Positions 52,138 through 61,144 of a stretch of DNA of 64,000 nt are shown here, piece after piece. This stretch comes from Saccharothrix deserti. GTDB lineage: Bacteria > Actinomycetota > Actinomycetes > Mycobacteriales > Pseudonocardiaceae. Under the pieces are notes generated by a model, which had not been told where the DNA came from, did no database searches, and saw nothing but the letters and a program-made list of their open reading frames with translations. The stretch spans positions 1-64,000 of the forward strand of contig NZ_VKAB01000044.1 in the NCBI RefSeq assembly GCF_009769385.1, read 5' to 3'. The position numbers and the translations under genes were made by a program. Positions within the stretch are counted from its first letter, which is position 1, and each line of letters opens with the position of its first letter.

Positions 52138-52284
52138 CGCGCGATACGCCGGTGGTGATGCCGCGCGGGCAGCACCCGCGCCGGCCGGACCGACCCGCCA
52201 TGAGCAAGGCGTGGACCGGATGTGACCGTAAAAATCGGACGCCGTCACCCGGGAAGACCACTACCCGCACCGTCTGTGTCGTGA

Positions 52285-53725
52285 CACGATTGCGGAACAA
52301 CGCCGGTTCCGTGACCGATGCGGTGCTGGACTCCCGGCCCACGGCCCAGTTCGCGGTGTCGGAGTACCGCGACGCCGGGGACGCGTTCGTCTTCCGGGTC
52401 AACCAGAACCTCACCGGCGACACAGCGGCCGTGCAGAACGGGATCGACGCCCGGGTCGCGGGAGGCGGCGGCGACATCCCCGAAGCCGCCATCAACGCGC
52501 TGTTCGAGATCGGCACCGGCGCCATCGCGTTCCGGCCCGACGGCACCCGGATCGTGGCGTGGTTCGGCGACGCGCCCTCGCACGACCCCAGCCAGGGACA
52601 CGCGCTGGCCGACGCCATCGCCGCGCTGCAAGCCGCCGACATCCGGGTCATCGCGGTCAACGTGGGCCCGGCCGGCGGCGGACTCGACGCCGGTGGGCAG
52701 GCCACCGCGATCGTGAACGCGACCGGCGGCGTGCTGCTGAACAACGTGCCGCCCGACCAGGTGGCGCAGGCCATCCTGGACGGCATCGAGTCCGTCCAGG
52801 TCACCGTCACACCCACGACCACCGCGTGCGACCCGCAGCTGACCGTCGGCTTCACGCCGGCCACCTTCACCGTGAGCCTGGACCGGCCGAGCCCGAGGCC
52901 GGTGACGGTCGACTTCACCACCGCCGACGGGACCGCGGTGGCACCGGCGGACTACGCGCCGACCGCGGGCACGGTGACCTTCGCACCGGGGGAGATCACC
53001 AAGCTGGTGACCGTGCCCGTCAACGGCGACACGGTGGACGAGCTGAACGAGACGTTCACCGTGACGCTGTCCGCGGCCGGCGGTGCCGCGATCACCGACG
53101 CGGTCGGTGTCGGCACGATCGTCGACGACGATCACGACGGGGAGTTCTCCTGCCGGGCGAGCGCCCTGAACCTGGTCGGCATCGAGCCGGCAGTGGCCAA
53201 CCCGGCCAACGTGCCGTGCGTGGACGACGCCGAGACGGTGGCGCGGGTCGACCTGAGCGCCGCGGCGCTGTCGGTCAACGCCAAGGTGCTGTCCGCGACA
53301 ACCGACCAGACGCCGGACGACCTGACCTCGACCCCGCCGGTCGCGGGCGACAACGCCACCGCGACCGCCAAGGTCGACACGACCACGATCAGCACCCTCG
53401 GGCTGACCATCGAGCTGGGTGTGATCAAGTCCGAGGCCACGGCCCGCTGCGTGCCGGCAGCGGACTGGCACCGGAGTTCTCGGGCAGCTCGACGATCGCC
53501 TCACTCAAGATCAACGGCGTGCCGACGACGGTCGGATCCGCTCCGGTCACCATCCCGCTGCTGATCGGCTCGCTGCGGCTCAACAGCACCGAGACCACGG
53601 CGACCTCGGTGACCCAGCGGGCCGTGGTGCTGGACACCCTGCTCGCCGACGTGGTCATCGGTGAGGCGCACGCCGACATCCACGGCACCGACGTCCACCC
53701 GAACGGCAACCCCTGCACCAGCTGA
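52285..53725 (+). pseudogene. VWA plus Calx-beta surface protein, N-terminus lost and frameshifted
   Basis: The frame shows a von Willebrand A-like domain from RPTAQFAVSEYRDAGDAFVFRV, through VQNGIDARVAGGGGDIPEAA, RIVAWFGDAPSHDP and IRVIAVNVGPAGGG. The D-x-S-x-S metal motif that should come first is absent, so the 5' end is missing. A Calx-beta domain follows (VSLDRPSPRPVTVDFTTADG, then TVTFAPGEITKLVTVPVNGD, DELNETFTVTLSAAGG). A third domain follows with choice-of-anchor-like text (LSAAALSVNAKVLSATTDQTP). At about 53458 a -1 shift, repaired by one G in GCGGAC, continues as GLAPEFSGSSTIASLKINGV to 53725 (NPCTS). Such proteins are secreted adhesin-like; no signal peptide remains here. Confidence 0.7.
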
Positions 53726-53752
53726 CACCCGGTCAGCCTGCATCACACCGGA

Positions 53753-53791
53753 CGAGGTCGGGCCGCCATCGTGCACTGCGGCCCGACCTCG
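53753..53791. terminator. Strong hairpin after the VWA/Calx-beta gene
   Basis: CGAGGTCGGGCCGC (53753-53766), 11-base loop, GCGGCCCGACCTCG (53778-53791): a perfect 14-bp stem 28 bp after the stop. It can serve both strands, since dedA converges from the other side. Confidence 0.85.
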
Positions 53792-53837
53792 CACATCCAA
53801 TGCGAATCGAGGTGGCTCCGCGCCCGGTCATCACCTG

Positions 53838-53877
53838 GTCACGTGGTGAAGCGCCGGGTCACGTGGTGAAGCGCCGG
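53838..53877. repeat. 20-bp tandem duplication at the dedA 3' end
   Basis: GTCACGTGGTGAAGCGCCGG is present twice in direct tandem, 53838-53857 and 53858-53877. It covers the last codons (RRFTT) and stop of the DedA gene; the stop used is in the copy nearer the gene, so the protein end is unaffected. Confidence 0.9.
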
Positions 53878-54470
53878 GCTCGCCACCGTCGAAGCAGCAC
53901 GTACCCGGCCAGGACGAGTGCGATCAGCACGAGCGGCCCGTAGGCGAGGTAGCGCCCGACCGCGGTCAGCGAGGCGGAGAAACCGTAGCCGAGCAGCACG
54001 CAGCCCGCACCCCAGATCACCGCGCCGGTGATGTTCCAGGGCAGAAAAGTGCGCAGGTAGGGCATGCGGACCACCCCGGCCATGCCCGGGGTGAGTGCCC
54101 GCAAGACGGCGGTGAACCGACCGAACAACACCGCCTTGCCGCCGTGCCGGTGCAGGAACCCGTCGGCTCGCCGCCAGCGGTCCTCGCCGACCCACCGGCC
54201 CACGCGGGAGGCGCGCAGACCGGGACCGAGTCGGCGGCCGACCTCGTAGCCCACGCTGTCGCCGAGGATGGCCGAGCCGACCGCGATCGCGACCATCGGC
54301 CACAGTCCGATCCAGCCCTGGTGGGCGGCGAATCCGGCCACGAGCAATGCGATCTCGCCGGGCAGCACGAGGCCGACCATGACCGCCGCCTCGGCGAAGG
54401 CCAGGCCACCGGCGATGAGGTAGAACCAGGCACCGACCTGCCCACCGATCCGCTGGAGGAACTCGAGCAA
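53859..54470 (-). CDS. DedA-family membrane protein
   Basis: 203 residues with the SNARE-associated/DedA layout: helix WFYLIAGGLAFAEAAVMVGLVLPGEIALLVAGFAA containing the re-entrant E-x-x-x-x-x-x-x-PGE motif, GSAILGDSVGYEVGRRLGP, FGRFTAVLRALTPGMAGVVRMPYLRTF with the conserved F-x-R-x-x-P-type arginine/proline region, and WGAGCVLLGYGF. DedA proteins are undecaprenyl-phosphate or phospholipid flippase-like proteins of the cytoplasmic membrane. A start at 54470 (MLEFLQRIGG) is used. It stands alone between remnants. Confidence 0.9.
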   Translation of the reverse strand: MLEFLQRIGGQVGAWFYLIAGGLAFAEAAVMVGLVLPGEIALLVAGFAAHQGWIGLWPMVAIAVGSAILGDSVGYEVGRRLGPGLRASRVGRWVGEDRWRRADGFLHRHGGKAVLFGRFTAVLRALTPGMAGVVRMPYLRTFLPWNITGAVIWGAGCVLLGYGFSASLTAVGRYLAYGPLVLIALVLAGYVLLRRWRARRFTT

Positions 54471-54912
54471 AGCACACGCCCCTTCCTCGAACCACCCGTG
54501 ACAGGCTGGTTGGCAGCCGCCGCACGCCTTCGGCTCGGCGAATCCACGGCGAGGGCGCCGATACCCCGGGGTCGGCCTCCGCTCGGCAACCGATCGGCGT
54601 GGATCACATCGCGCGCAACGCGCTCATTGTGCGGGAGGTCGGTTCGCGGCGCACCGCCGTGGTGACGCCGACCACGCCACGCCGACCGCCACCGCACGGG
54701 CGTCATCGTCGTGGCGTCCGTGAATCCGGGTGAGATCATGAGCCACCTTCACGTCGACTGTCCGCTCAGCCGCCTACCCCCCGATCGGCCGACGCGGTCC
54801 ACCCGACCAGGCCCCCCGTGGAGTCGGGCAGCGTAGACAAATGCTCCAGCAGTTCGGCTCCGACGGCCGTAGGAGTGCCGGCCATCGGGCTTTGAACACC
54901 GGCACAACGGAC
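54471..54912. other. Intergenic region, no gene supported
   Basis: About 440 bp upstream of dedA. The frames on both strands have the skewed Arg/Pro composition of shadow translations and no ribosome sites or family motifs. No hairpin or operator stands out. Confidence 0.5.
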
Positions 54913-55896
54913 TCACGGTAGGACCAGCGGCGCGAGGGCCGGCGCGACGCTCAGCTCGCCACGCAGCAGGGACAACTTCAGCGGGGCATCCGGTGGCAGC
55001 TCCCGGCGCAGGTCGTCGGAGATGTAGTCCATGGTGGCGATGCGCTCGGCGTAGTCGAGGAACCGGTGGCACCCCACGGCCCGCACCTCGACCGGGCGCG
55101 GGGCGTCGAGCACGTCGGCCAGGGTGAAGCCCGCGGCGGCGGTGGACTGGATGACGTCGACGGCCGACAGATGACGCATGGCGACCCGCTCGGGGAACAG
55201 CAGACACGCGAAGTGCCGGTACAGCACGTACTCCGACGCGCCGGTCCACTTCGACGACTCGCTGGTGGCCAGGAACGCCTGCCAGAACGGCACGCCGTGC
55301 GCCTGTTCCACCCGACGGGTCAACTCCGCCGACACCACCCGTTCGAACACCATGTGGTGCTGCATCCCGCTGAAGTGGTCCACCGGACGCCACCCCGGCA
55401 CCAAGCGGGCTGCGGCGCTCAGCGCCGAGTGCCGCGACGGTGCCGCGGCTCGCGTGCCGTTCACCCAGCGCAGCGGATATCCCATGGGCAGCCGTGCCCG
55501 CCCGTCGTGATCCACGAACGACACATCGGCGACGAAGGCGATGTCGGCGTCGACGACCAGCACGTGATCCGGCGCGTCGGCGTCGAGCAGGTCGAAGCAG
55601 CGCAGTTTGAGCAGCTGTTGGAAGTACCACGACGCGTTGGGGTGACGCGACCCGGCGGCCCGCAACGCGTCCTCGATGTCCCCGATGCCGGGCTCGATCG
55701 ATGTCTCGTCCAACCACCGCACGCGCTCATCGGCCGCCGTCACCGGGAACCGCGACACGACGTGCACCGCGCGAACGGGGTTGCGGCAGTGGCGCAGCAC
55801 GGAATCCAGGCACAGCCCCACCCCACCCGCGTCCTTCGGCGCGATCGGGATGACCACGTCCAATTCCGGCAGGCTCACATCGACGGCTGACGGCAC
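54913..55896 (-). CDS. DUF6492 family protein, glycosyltransferase-like
   Basis: 327 residues from GTG 55896, which has GAGG upstream; longer in-frame starts (to 56100) have atypical composition. VSLPELDVVIPIAPKDAGGVGLCLDSVLRHCRNPV is a GT-A type first strand and helix; LLKLRCFDLLDADAPDHVLVVDADIAFVADVSF carries the DAD motif at the sugar-nucleotide or metal position. Further conserved text: SGMQHHMVFERVVSAELTRRVEQAHGVPFWQAFL, SSKWTGASEYVLYRHFACLLFP and HRFLDYAERIATMDYISDDLRRELPP. The family is a predicted glycosyltransferase of unknown acceptor. No capsule or polysaccharide genes adjoin it. Confidence 0.75.
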   Translation of the reverse strand: MPSAVDVSLPELDVVIPIAPKDAGGVGLCLDSVLRHCRNPVRAVHVVSRFPVTAADERVRWLDETSIEPGIGDIEDALRAAGSRHPNASWYFQQLLKLRCFDLLDADAPDHVLVVDADIAFVADVSFVDHDGRARLPMGYPLRWVNGTRAAAPSRHSALSAAARLVPGWRPVDHFSGMQHHMVFERVVSAELTRRVEQAHGVPFWQAFLATSESSKWTGASEYVLYRHFACLLFPERVAMRHLSAVDVIQSTAAAGFTLADVLDAPRPVEVRAVGCHRFLDYAERIATMDYISDDLRRELPPDAPLKLSLLRGELSVAPALAPLVLP

Positions 55897-56107
55897 GAGG
55901 TCATCCTCGTGTGGCCACGGGGCGCGCGCACCGCCGATCAGCGGAACCGCGTCATGTGCCGGCCGGTCCTCCACGTCATGCGCCGTCCCTGCTGCACCAC
56001 GCCCGCGAACCCGCACCGGTGGAGGCCACGTCGACTTCGACGATCCCCTGGCGTTCGAGCAGCCGGCGAGCCGCGGCCATGAAGCCGGGATTGTCGTCAT
56101 CGGCGTC

Positions 56108-56800
56108 TCAGTCGAGGACGTTGACGGCGCGGGCGATGACCAGGGCGACGGTGACCAGCGACACGGCGGATTGCAGCATCATGATCAGCTTCGCCCACCG
56201 GGACAGCGGCAACACGTCGGTCGGGCTGAACGCGGTCGCGTTGGTGAACGACAGGTACAGGTAGTCCACCAGGTGGGGTTCCCAGTCGGCCGGCGCCAGC
56301 GACGTCTCGGTCATCTGCGCGAACTCGAAGTCGGGCAGGTCCCGGCGTCCGGCGGCCCGCGCGGCCGGTCCCCCGCGGTCGAGTTCCCAGTACCACAGCG
56401 CGAACACGAGCACGTTGGTCAGCCAGACCGCCGCTCCCGAGCGCAACAGCTCGGTCGCGTCCGGCGCGTGACCGCCGATCAACCAGTCGACCAGCAAGGC
56501 GACCGACCAGGCGTTGGCGGCGCTGATGACGGCGATCAGACCGAGGCCGACCACCCGCAGCAGCGCCGATTCCCGACTGATCCGCCCCGGATCGGCGATC
56601 ACCAGCACGGCGAAGAGCACCAGCGCCAGCCCGACCAGCGGCCACCGCGCAGGGCCGACCAGGTGAGCGGGAAGGCTCGCCTGCAGTGCCACGGTCGCCA
56701 CGACCGTCACGGCGGCCGGCCACCGGTGCTCGCCAGGCGTCGGCCGCCGCCACGCCGGCGAGGATTCCCCTACCGGATCCACCACGGCATCACGGCGCAC
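56108..56800 (-). CDS. DUF1345-like membrane protein
   Basis: About 230 residues; start GTG 56800 chosen, but others nearby are possible. Four to five helices: WPAAVTVVATVALQASLPAHL, PLVGLALVLFAVLVIADPG, LLRVVGLGLIAVISAANAWSVALLVDWLI, WLTNVLVFALWYWELDRGGP, and a last helix at SAVSLVTVALVIARAVNVLD. The segment FAQMTETSLAPADWEPHLVDYLYLSFTNATAFSPTDVLPLSRWAKLIMM resembles the pore-like region shared by DUF1345 proteins and two-helix potassium channels (YLSFTNATAFSP). Transport activity is possible but not shown. Confidence 0.7.
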   Translation of the reverse strand: MRRDAVVDPVGESSPAWRRPTPGEHRWPAAVTVVATVALQASLPAHLVGPARWPLVGLALVLFAVLVIADPGRISRESALLRVVGLGLIAVISAANAWSVALLVDWLIGGHAPDATELLRSGAAVWLTNVLVFALWYWELDRGGPAARAAGRRDLPDFEFAQMTETSLAPADWEPHLVDYLYLSFTNATAFSPTDVLPLSRWAKLIMMLQSAVSLVTVALVIARAVNVLD

Positions 56801-56972
56801 TCCGGCCCGTGCGGACTGTTCACCTGATACCTCCACGCAGAACAATCGGGACTGTGGCGCACGTCGGGACGAGAAGCCCGCGATCGGCGCGCGCCCCGAA
56901 GGTGTTCGACGATGCCACCGACCGCCGTGACCCGCCACCGACGAGATCGGCCGACGAACCCACGGCACAGGT

Positions 56973-57158
56973 GTGCTGGTGGCGGGAGTGCTGTCGCCGG
57001 TCGTGGTGGGCGGGGGCCTGCCGCTGGTGACCACGGTGACCGACCGGGAGGGCAACCCGATCGCGACGTGGTACGAGCAGCACCGGGTTCCGGTCCCCCT
57101 CGGACGCCGGCGCGCACGGGCGACCTCTGAGCGCCGGCGGCTGACGATCGTGCCGTAA
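56973..57158 (+). pseudogene. N-terminal fragment resembling a class A penicillin-binding protein
   Basis: 61 residues from GTG 56973: a hydrophobic segment VLVAGVLSPVVVGGGLPLV followed by TTVTDREGNPIATWYEQHRVPV. The phrase TDR-x-GNPIA-x-x-Y-x-Q-x-R is what follows the membrane anchor in actinobacterial bifunctional PBPs, ahead of the transglycosylase domain. Nothing of that domain is present; the frame ends at 57158 after unrelated basic text. Identification is tentative. Confidence 0.4.
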
Positions 57159-57254
57159 CGCACCGCGAGGCCGGGCGATACGACCTGTGGCACTCATCGA
57201 GGTCCGGCTCGACCGACTCGGTCGACGCCGGTCCGACACCAGAGGGGTTCGCGG

Positions 57255-57782
57255 ATGAACCGGAGCAAAGCCGCCTTGCGCACCACCGCCGTCTGCCTGG
57301 TCGCCACTGCGACGCTGTCCGGCGCGGCACCGACGGCGCACGCGGCCGTCGAACAGTCCTGCCTCGTCAACGAAGTGGTGGCCTTCAGCGAACCGGTGAC
57401 CAACACCCCGAAGACCGTCGCGGTCACCGTCCAGGGCCAGCTCTTCAACTGCACCAACGGTTCCGCAGCCACCGGTGCCTACACCGAAACCGCCACGCTG
57501 CCGAACTACACCTGCACCTCGCTCTTCTACCAGGGCAGCGGCACCCGCGTCTTCACGTGGACCGACCCGACCGTCGTGCCGAGCACGTACTCCTACAACC
57601 GGACCTCCAGCCGGGTCGGCGCGAACGTCGTCATCCTGCTGTTGGGCTCGATCACTTCGGGCACGTTCACCGCCGAACCGGCGAAGATGCAGCTCACGGC
57701 ACTGAACCCCGATCCGATCGCCTGCGCGACCACGGGGATTTCCCATCTGACGCTCGTGGGTGCCCTCACCGTGGGCGTCTGA
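57255..57782 (+). CDS. Secreted protein of unknown function
   Basis: 175 residues. Signal peptide MNRSKAALRTTAVCLVATATLSGAAPTAHA-A with a classical cleavage site. The mature part is rich in Thr, Ser and Val, with four cysteines (QSCLV, NCTNG, YTCTS, IACAT) that may form two disulfides, and strand-like text (KTVAVTVQGQLF, RVFTWTDPTVV, TSGTFTAEPAKMQLTAL). It looks like a small beta-sandwich cell-surface protein. No family is recognised. A GAGGGG site precedes the ATG by the normal distance. Confidence 0.75.
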   Translation: MNRSKAALRTTAVCLVATATLSGAAPTAHAAVEQSCLVNEVVAFSEPVTNTPKTVAVTVQGQLFNCTNGSAATGAYTETATLPNYTCTSLFYQGSGTRVFTWTDPTVVPSTYSYNRTSSRVGANVVILLLGSITSGTFTAEPAKMQLTALNPDPIACATTGISHLTLVGALTVGV

Positions 57783-58023
57783 CCGCGCGCCGCCGACGAC
57801 CGTTGTCGGCCAGTGCCGGCCCGTGAGGTGCTGTGGATCGCGCCGCTGACGCAGGCCGCCTGACCGCCGTTCACTGCATCAGGTCACCGCTACGGCCACG
57901 CACCGACCAACTTTCTGCGTAGGACCGCGGGTTTGCGGACACCTCCGAGTGATTCTGCGCCATCCCATGGGTGATGTGCGGTTTGTGCTGACTGTGCGCT
58001 TGTTCGTGTCGCGAGTAGATGTG

Positions 58024-58421
58024 ACCGCCGGGCCGAGGATGCAGGCCCACCAGAACCTGTCGGGCAACCAGCGGATCAAGGGTTACCGGATCAACTGGCA
58101 CAGCACCAACCCGGCCGACACCGGCAGCTGGGACCGGACCAACGACCCCGACCAGCGCGCCATGCTCGGCAAGGCCCGCGACCGGGGCGCCAACGTGTTC
58201 CAGCTGTTCTCCCTGTCGCCATCGTCACCCGCCACGCCCTCGACCACTGGGGCATCCCCTTCAGCACCGTCGGCACCGTCGGCACCGTCGGCACCGTCGG
58301 CACCGCCGCCCGCCGCCGGATCACCGACGCCCCCGACATCCCCCTGCGCGGCAAGCAACTCACCGTCCGCTTCGACGCCCACTCCGTCCAGACCCTCATG
58401 ATCGACAACGTCCGGCTCTGA
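58024..58421 (+). pseudogene. GH30-like glycosidase, N- and C-terminal scraps joined
   Basis: The first part reads INWHSTNPADTGSWDRTNDPDQRAMLGKARDRGANVFQLFS, which resembles the N-terminal barrel of GH30 endo-beta-1,6-galactanases (YR-x-x-W-x-x-TNPADTGSWD, then RGA-x-x-F-x-x-FSNSP). At about 58215 it breaks off and a different frame continues as IVTRHALDHWGIPFSTVG, a run of TVG repeats, then ITDAPDIPLRGKQLTVRFDAHSVQTLMIDNVRL and a stop at 58421, the type of C-terminal strand pair that closes such glycosidases. The catalytic Glu residues and most of the protein (several hundred residues) are missing. Confidence 0.5.
58266..58301 (+). repeat. 9-bp minisatellite, four copies
   Basis: ACCGTCGGC is repeated four times in tandem, encoding Thr-Val-Gly each time in the frame of the GH30-like tail. 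Replication slippage in a dead gene is the likely origin. Confidence 0.9.
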
Positions 58422-58820
58422 TCCCGTCCGAGGCCCTCCGGTGTGCCAGGTCGGCGGCGCGACGACGGCCGAGTACAGGCCGTAGGCCCAGCCGGGATCG
58501 GCCCCGCACCAGTAGACGGAGTCGCCGCGCACGCCGAGCCCGAACTCGATGTAGGCCACCCGGCCACCTCGTAGGCAGGCCCACCTCGACGGGCGGACGT
58601 GCGTTCACGGGTTGGCGGAACAGCGCGACACCGGAACCATCGCGCTGTCGGCGCCACTCACGACCGTCGATGACACACCGCGTCCACGTGACAGCAGACC
58701 GTCAACCGCTCCCGCACCGATCGGCGGGGATTCCTTGTAGTAGGGGGTCGGCGGCACGGACGCCGCGCAATGACGGGCCGGAGCGCATACGTTGGTCGCA
58801 CCCCCTTCCGCACCGAGGTG
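58422..58820. other. No gene assigned between the GH30 remnant and the MpaB gene
   Basis: About 400 bp. On the minus strand 58440-58559 reads IEFGLGVRGDSVYWCGADPG with coding-like composition and might be a remnant of another enzyme, but no family or start is clear. CATACGTT at about 58785 could belong to a promoter for the next gene. Confidence 0.35.
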
Positions 58821-59696
58821 ATGACGGTGGACCTGCTACCCCTGCTACCCCTGCGGCGCTACGTCGCCGACGCCGTGTTCGGCCGCGTGGCCGGGCCCGA
58901 GGGCGAGGCTCGCCGCGCCCGCATCCACCACGCGCCGGGTCCCCGCTGGTTCGGCCCGGACCGGCCCATCCGGCGCGTGCACGGTGACGCGGCCATGTTC
59001 ATCGGCGGTCTGCGGGCACTGCTGCTGCAGTCCCTGCACCCGGTGGCCATGGCCGCCGTCGCCGGGCACTCCGACTACCGCACCGACCCGTGGGGCAGGC
59101 TGCAGCGCACCAGCCTGTTCCTGGCCACCACGACCTTCGGCACGGCCGAGGACGCGCAGCGTGCCGTGGACGGGGTGCGCGCGATCCACCAGCGCATCCG
59201 CGGCACCACCCGGGACGGGGTGCCCTACCACGCCGCCGACCCGCACCTGCTGGAGTGGGTGCACGTCGCCGAGGTCGACAGCTTCCTGTGCTGCCACCAG
59301 CGCTACGGGATCCGGCGGCTGACGCCGCAGGAGTGCGACGCCTACGTGGCCGACACGGCGCGGATCGGTGCGGCGTTGGGCGTGCCCGACCCGCCGACCA
59401 CGGCGGCGGCACTGGCTTCGCGGCTCGCGGCGTTCCGGCCCGAGCTGCGGGGAACCCGGGAGGCGCGCGAAGCCGCCCGGTTCCTCCTGGTGACACCACC
59501 CCTGCCGTTGGCGGTACGGGTGCCGTATGCGGCGGTGGGCGCGGCTGCGGTGGCGTCGTTGCCGGTGTGGACGCGCCTGCCGTTGCGGTTGCCGTTCCTG
59601 CCGGTCTTCGAGAACACCGCGGTTCGACTGGCGGGCCATGGCGTCACCAGTGCCGTCCGATGGGCCCTGCCACCCGCGGAGCGCCGCGCGAGCTGA
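58821..59696 (+). CDS. Oxygenase MpaB-like (DUF2236) protein
   Basis: 291 residues from ATG 58821 (GAGGTG just before it; a GTG at 58827 has better spacing). DUF2236 landmarks: IHHAPGPRWFGPDRPIRRVHGDAAMFIGGLRALLLQSLHPVAMAAVAGHSDYRTDPWGRLQRT in consecutive pieces, with the conserved HPVAMAAVAxHSDYR; then FGTAEDAQRAVDGVRAIHQRIRG; and LLEWVHVAEVDSFLCCHQRYG with the haem-ligand-type His. Characterised relatives (Lcp rubber oxygenase, MpaB) bind haem b. The last 60 residues are hydrophobic (VPYAAVGAAAVASLPVW). The substrate is unknown. Confidence 0.9.
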   Translation: MTVDLLPLLPLRRYVADAVFGRVAGPEGEARRARIHHAPGPRWFGPDRPIRRVHGDAAMFIGGLRALLLQSLHPVAMAAVAGHSDYRTDPWGRLQRTSLFLATTTFGTAEDAQRAVDGVRAIHQRIRGTTRDGVPYHAADPHLLEWVHVAEVDSFLCCHQRYGIRRLTPQECDAYVADTARIGAALGVPDPPTTAAALASRLAAFRPELRGTREAREAARFLLVTPPLPLAVRVPYAAVGAAAVASLPVWTRLPLRLPFLPVFENTAVRLAGHGVTSAVRWALPPAERRAS

Positions 59697-59874
59697 CCAC
59701 CTTGCGTCCACTCCGCTGAAAGCGCCACATCGGTGCGGTATCTCCCGCTTCCTGGTGGGCCACTCCACCCTGTTCGGCCGGCGACCACCGCACGAGGCGA
59801 CTTGTGGATCTTGAAGCCGGTACGAGGCCGAAGCAGCGGTGGGGTGAGGTTCGCGGCCCGACAGGGCGGCCAGG

Positions 59875-60218
59875 ATGACCTCGCTGAACCACTACGCGCT
59901 GGGTGCGGTCGCGGACTGGCTGCACCGTGTCGTGGGCGGTCTCGGCCCGGCCGAACCCGGCTGGCGGCGGATCAGCATCGCGCCACAGCCGGGCGGTGGC
60001 CTCACCACGCCCGTGCTGCACACGACACCGTCCACGGGCGCGTCGAAGCCGCCTGGCGCATCGACGGCGAGGACATGGCCGTCGACGTCACCGTGCCCAC
60101 CGGAACGACGGCCACTGTCGCCCTGCCCCTGCACACCGAAGGTGCCTGCGCCGAGGTCGGTCCGGGATCGCACTCCTGGCGGTACCCGTTGCCGGAGACG
60201 CCCGGCGCGGCTCGCTAG
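59875..60218 (+). pseudogene. GH78 alpha-L-rhamnosidase, C-terminal fragment with -1 frameshift
   Basis: From ATG 59875 the frame gives TSLNHYALGAVADWLHRVVGGL, then AEPGWRRISIAPQPGGGLT, the end of the (alpha/alpha)6 barrel and the start of the C-terminal beta domain of bacterial GH78 enzymes. At about 60003 a -1 shift, repaired by one C in CTCACCACG, continues as ARAAHDTVHGRVEAAWRIDG, then VDVTVPTGTTATVALPLH and GPGSHSWRYPLP to the stop at 60218. Only about the last 110 of roughly 900 residues remain; catalytic acids are absent. Confidence 0.75.
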
Positions 60219-60696
60219 TCCACAATGGATACACCAATGAAGGAGCTGCGCCGCGATCCGGCCGTGCGGGCCGCGGTGACCGGGACGTTCACCAGCCACT
60301 TCCCGCACCCCGGACCACCCTTCGTCCGCGAGCGCGCCCTCGTACCACGGACCCTGGACAGTGCTCGGCGAATCGATCATCACCCGGATGTGTACGACCA
60401 ACACCTGACCCGCGTCCGTTTCGGTGAGCCGCTGGACCACGAGGGCCGCATACGGGTGACTGACGGTGATCAACGGCTTCACCGCATCGCTACCGCGACC
60501 CCGGCGCGCGACCGTCACGGCCAAACCGATGCAAGAACAGCACCTCGCCGCGTAACGCAGCTGGTCGAGAATGGTCGCGCTGTCGTTCCGGACGCCCCTC
60601 GCCACTGATTCAGATCTGATGCGGACCGTTGCTGATCAGGGACCTGCCGACGGGGTTGTCCACGGGGTTGACCTGCAACAACAGGAGCAAGTGCGT
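60219..60696. other. No gene supported upstream of the IS110 remnant
   Basis: About 480 bp. The plus frame 60228-60608 (127 residues, starting MDTPMKELRRDPAVRAAVTG) and the overlapping minus frame both have skewed composition and no family features. The plus ATG has an unconvincing upstream region. A half-site GGATACAC at 60227 matches one arm of the dispersed operator only. Confidence 0.4.
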
Positions 60697-60905
60697 GACG
60701 GTTCGACCGGTGGTCCGAGTCGGTGTCGAGGTCGGCAAGACGGCGACCGAGGTGCGGTGGGCCATCGACCTGACCAGCAACGCCGGCGCGCTGCCGATGG
60801 CGGTCCTGGTCCACACCGGACAACAGGTCGTCCACGTGCCGGGCCGGGTGGTCAACCCGATGACCGGTGTGTTCCGCGGCGAGGCCAAGTCCGACGCCAC
60901 CTCGT
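60697..60905 (+). pseudogene. IS110-family transposase remnant
   Basis: The frame reads VVRVGVEVGKTATEVRWAIDLTSNAGALPMAVL, then QQVVHVPGRVVNPMTGVFRGEAKSDA. IS110 transposases begin with V-G-(I/V)-D-V-G-K and about 40 residues later have VRWA-x-DLTS and VPGR-x-VN-x-M-x-G-x-YRGE-x-KTDA. Here the catalytic Asp of the first motif is Glu, and the two motifs are joined almost directly, so an internal block is missing. The remaining 250 or more residues, with the C-terminal Ser domain, are absent. No insertion-sequence ends are evident. Confidence 0.65.
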
Positions 60906-61046
60906 GGCGGGAGTTGCGGACTGCCGAAGCCCGGCCGGTTCGAGTCCGAAGTAGAGGTGGATCTCCGCGCGCCGCCGTGCCCATGGGCGACAGGGTCGCC
61001 ATCTCGGCCTGGCGTGTCGGCAGACGGACGGTATTCCCGCCTGACG

Positions 61047-61059
61047 GGAAACGCTTTCC
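61047..61059. promoter_or_regulatory. LacI-type operator upstream of the second sugar importer
   Basis: GGAAACGCTTTCC: arms GGAAA and TTTCC around CGC, close to the GGAAACGTTTCC-type sites of LacI-family sugar repressors. It lies 86 bp before the binding-protein start at 61145. No LacI gene is in view downstream before the window ends. Confidence 0.6.
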
Positions 61060-61144
61060 TTCTCGAAGGATGTGCGTGAGTCTGCAGTAGGCACCATGGC
61101 AGCGGCAAGGGTGAGGCAATCCGCATCAACGAGGAGCGGTTGGC

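Noticed and set aside
58266-58301. Tandem ACCGTCGGC repeats as a CRISPR or regulatory iteron array
   Set aside because: Unit of 9 bp, no spacers, and it lies in frame inside a glycosidase remnant; slippage explains it.
60227-60235. GGATACACC, possible fourth copy of the dispersed operator
   Set aside because: Only one arm matches; the second arm is unrelated, and an 8-base match is expected by chance in 64 kb.
60940-60960. GGTTCGAGTCCGAA, a T-loop-like string
   Set aside because: No cloverleaf can be drawn around it.
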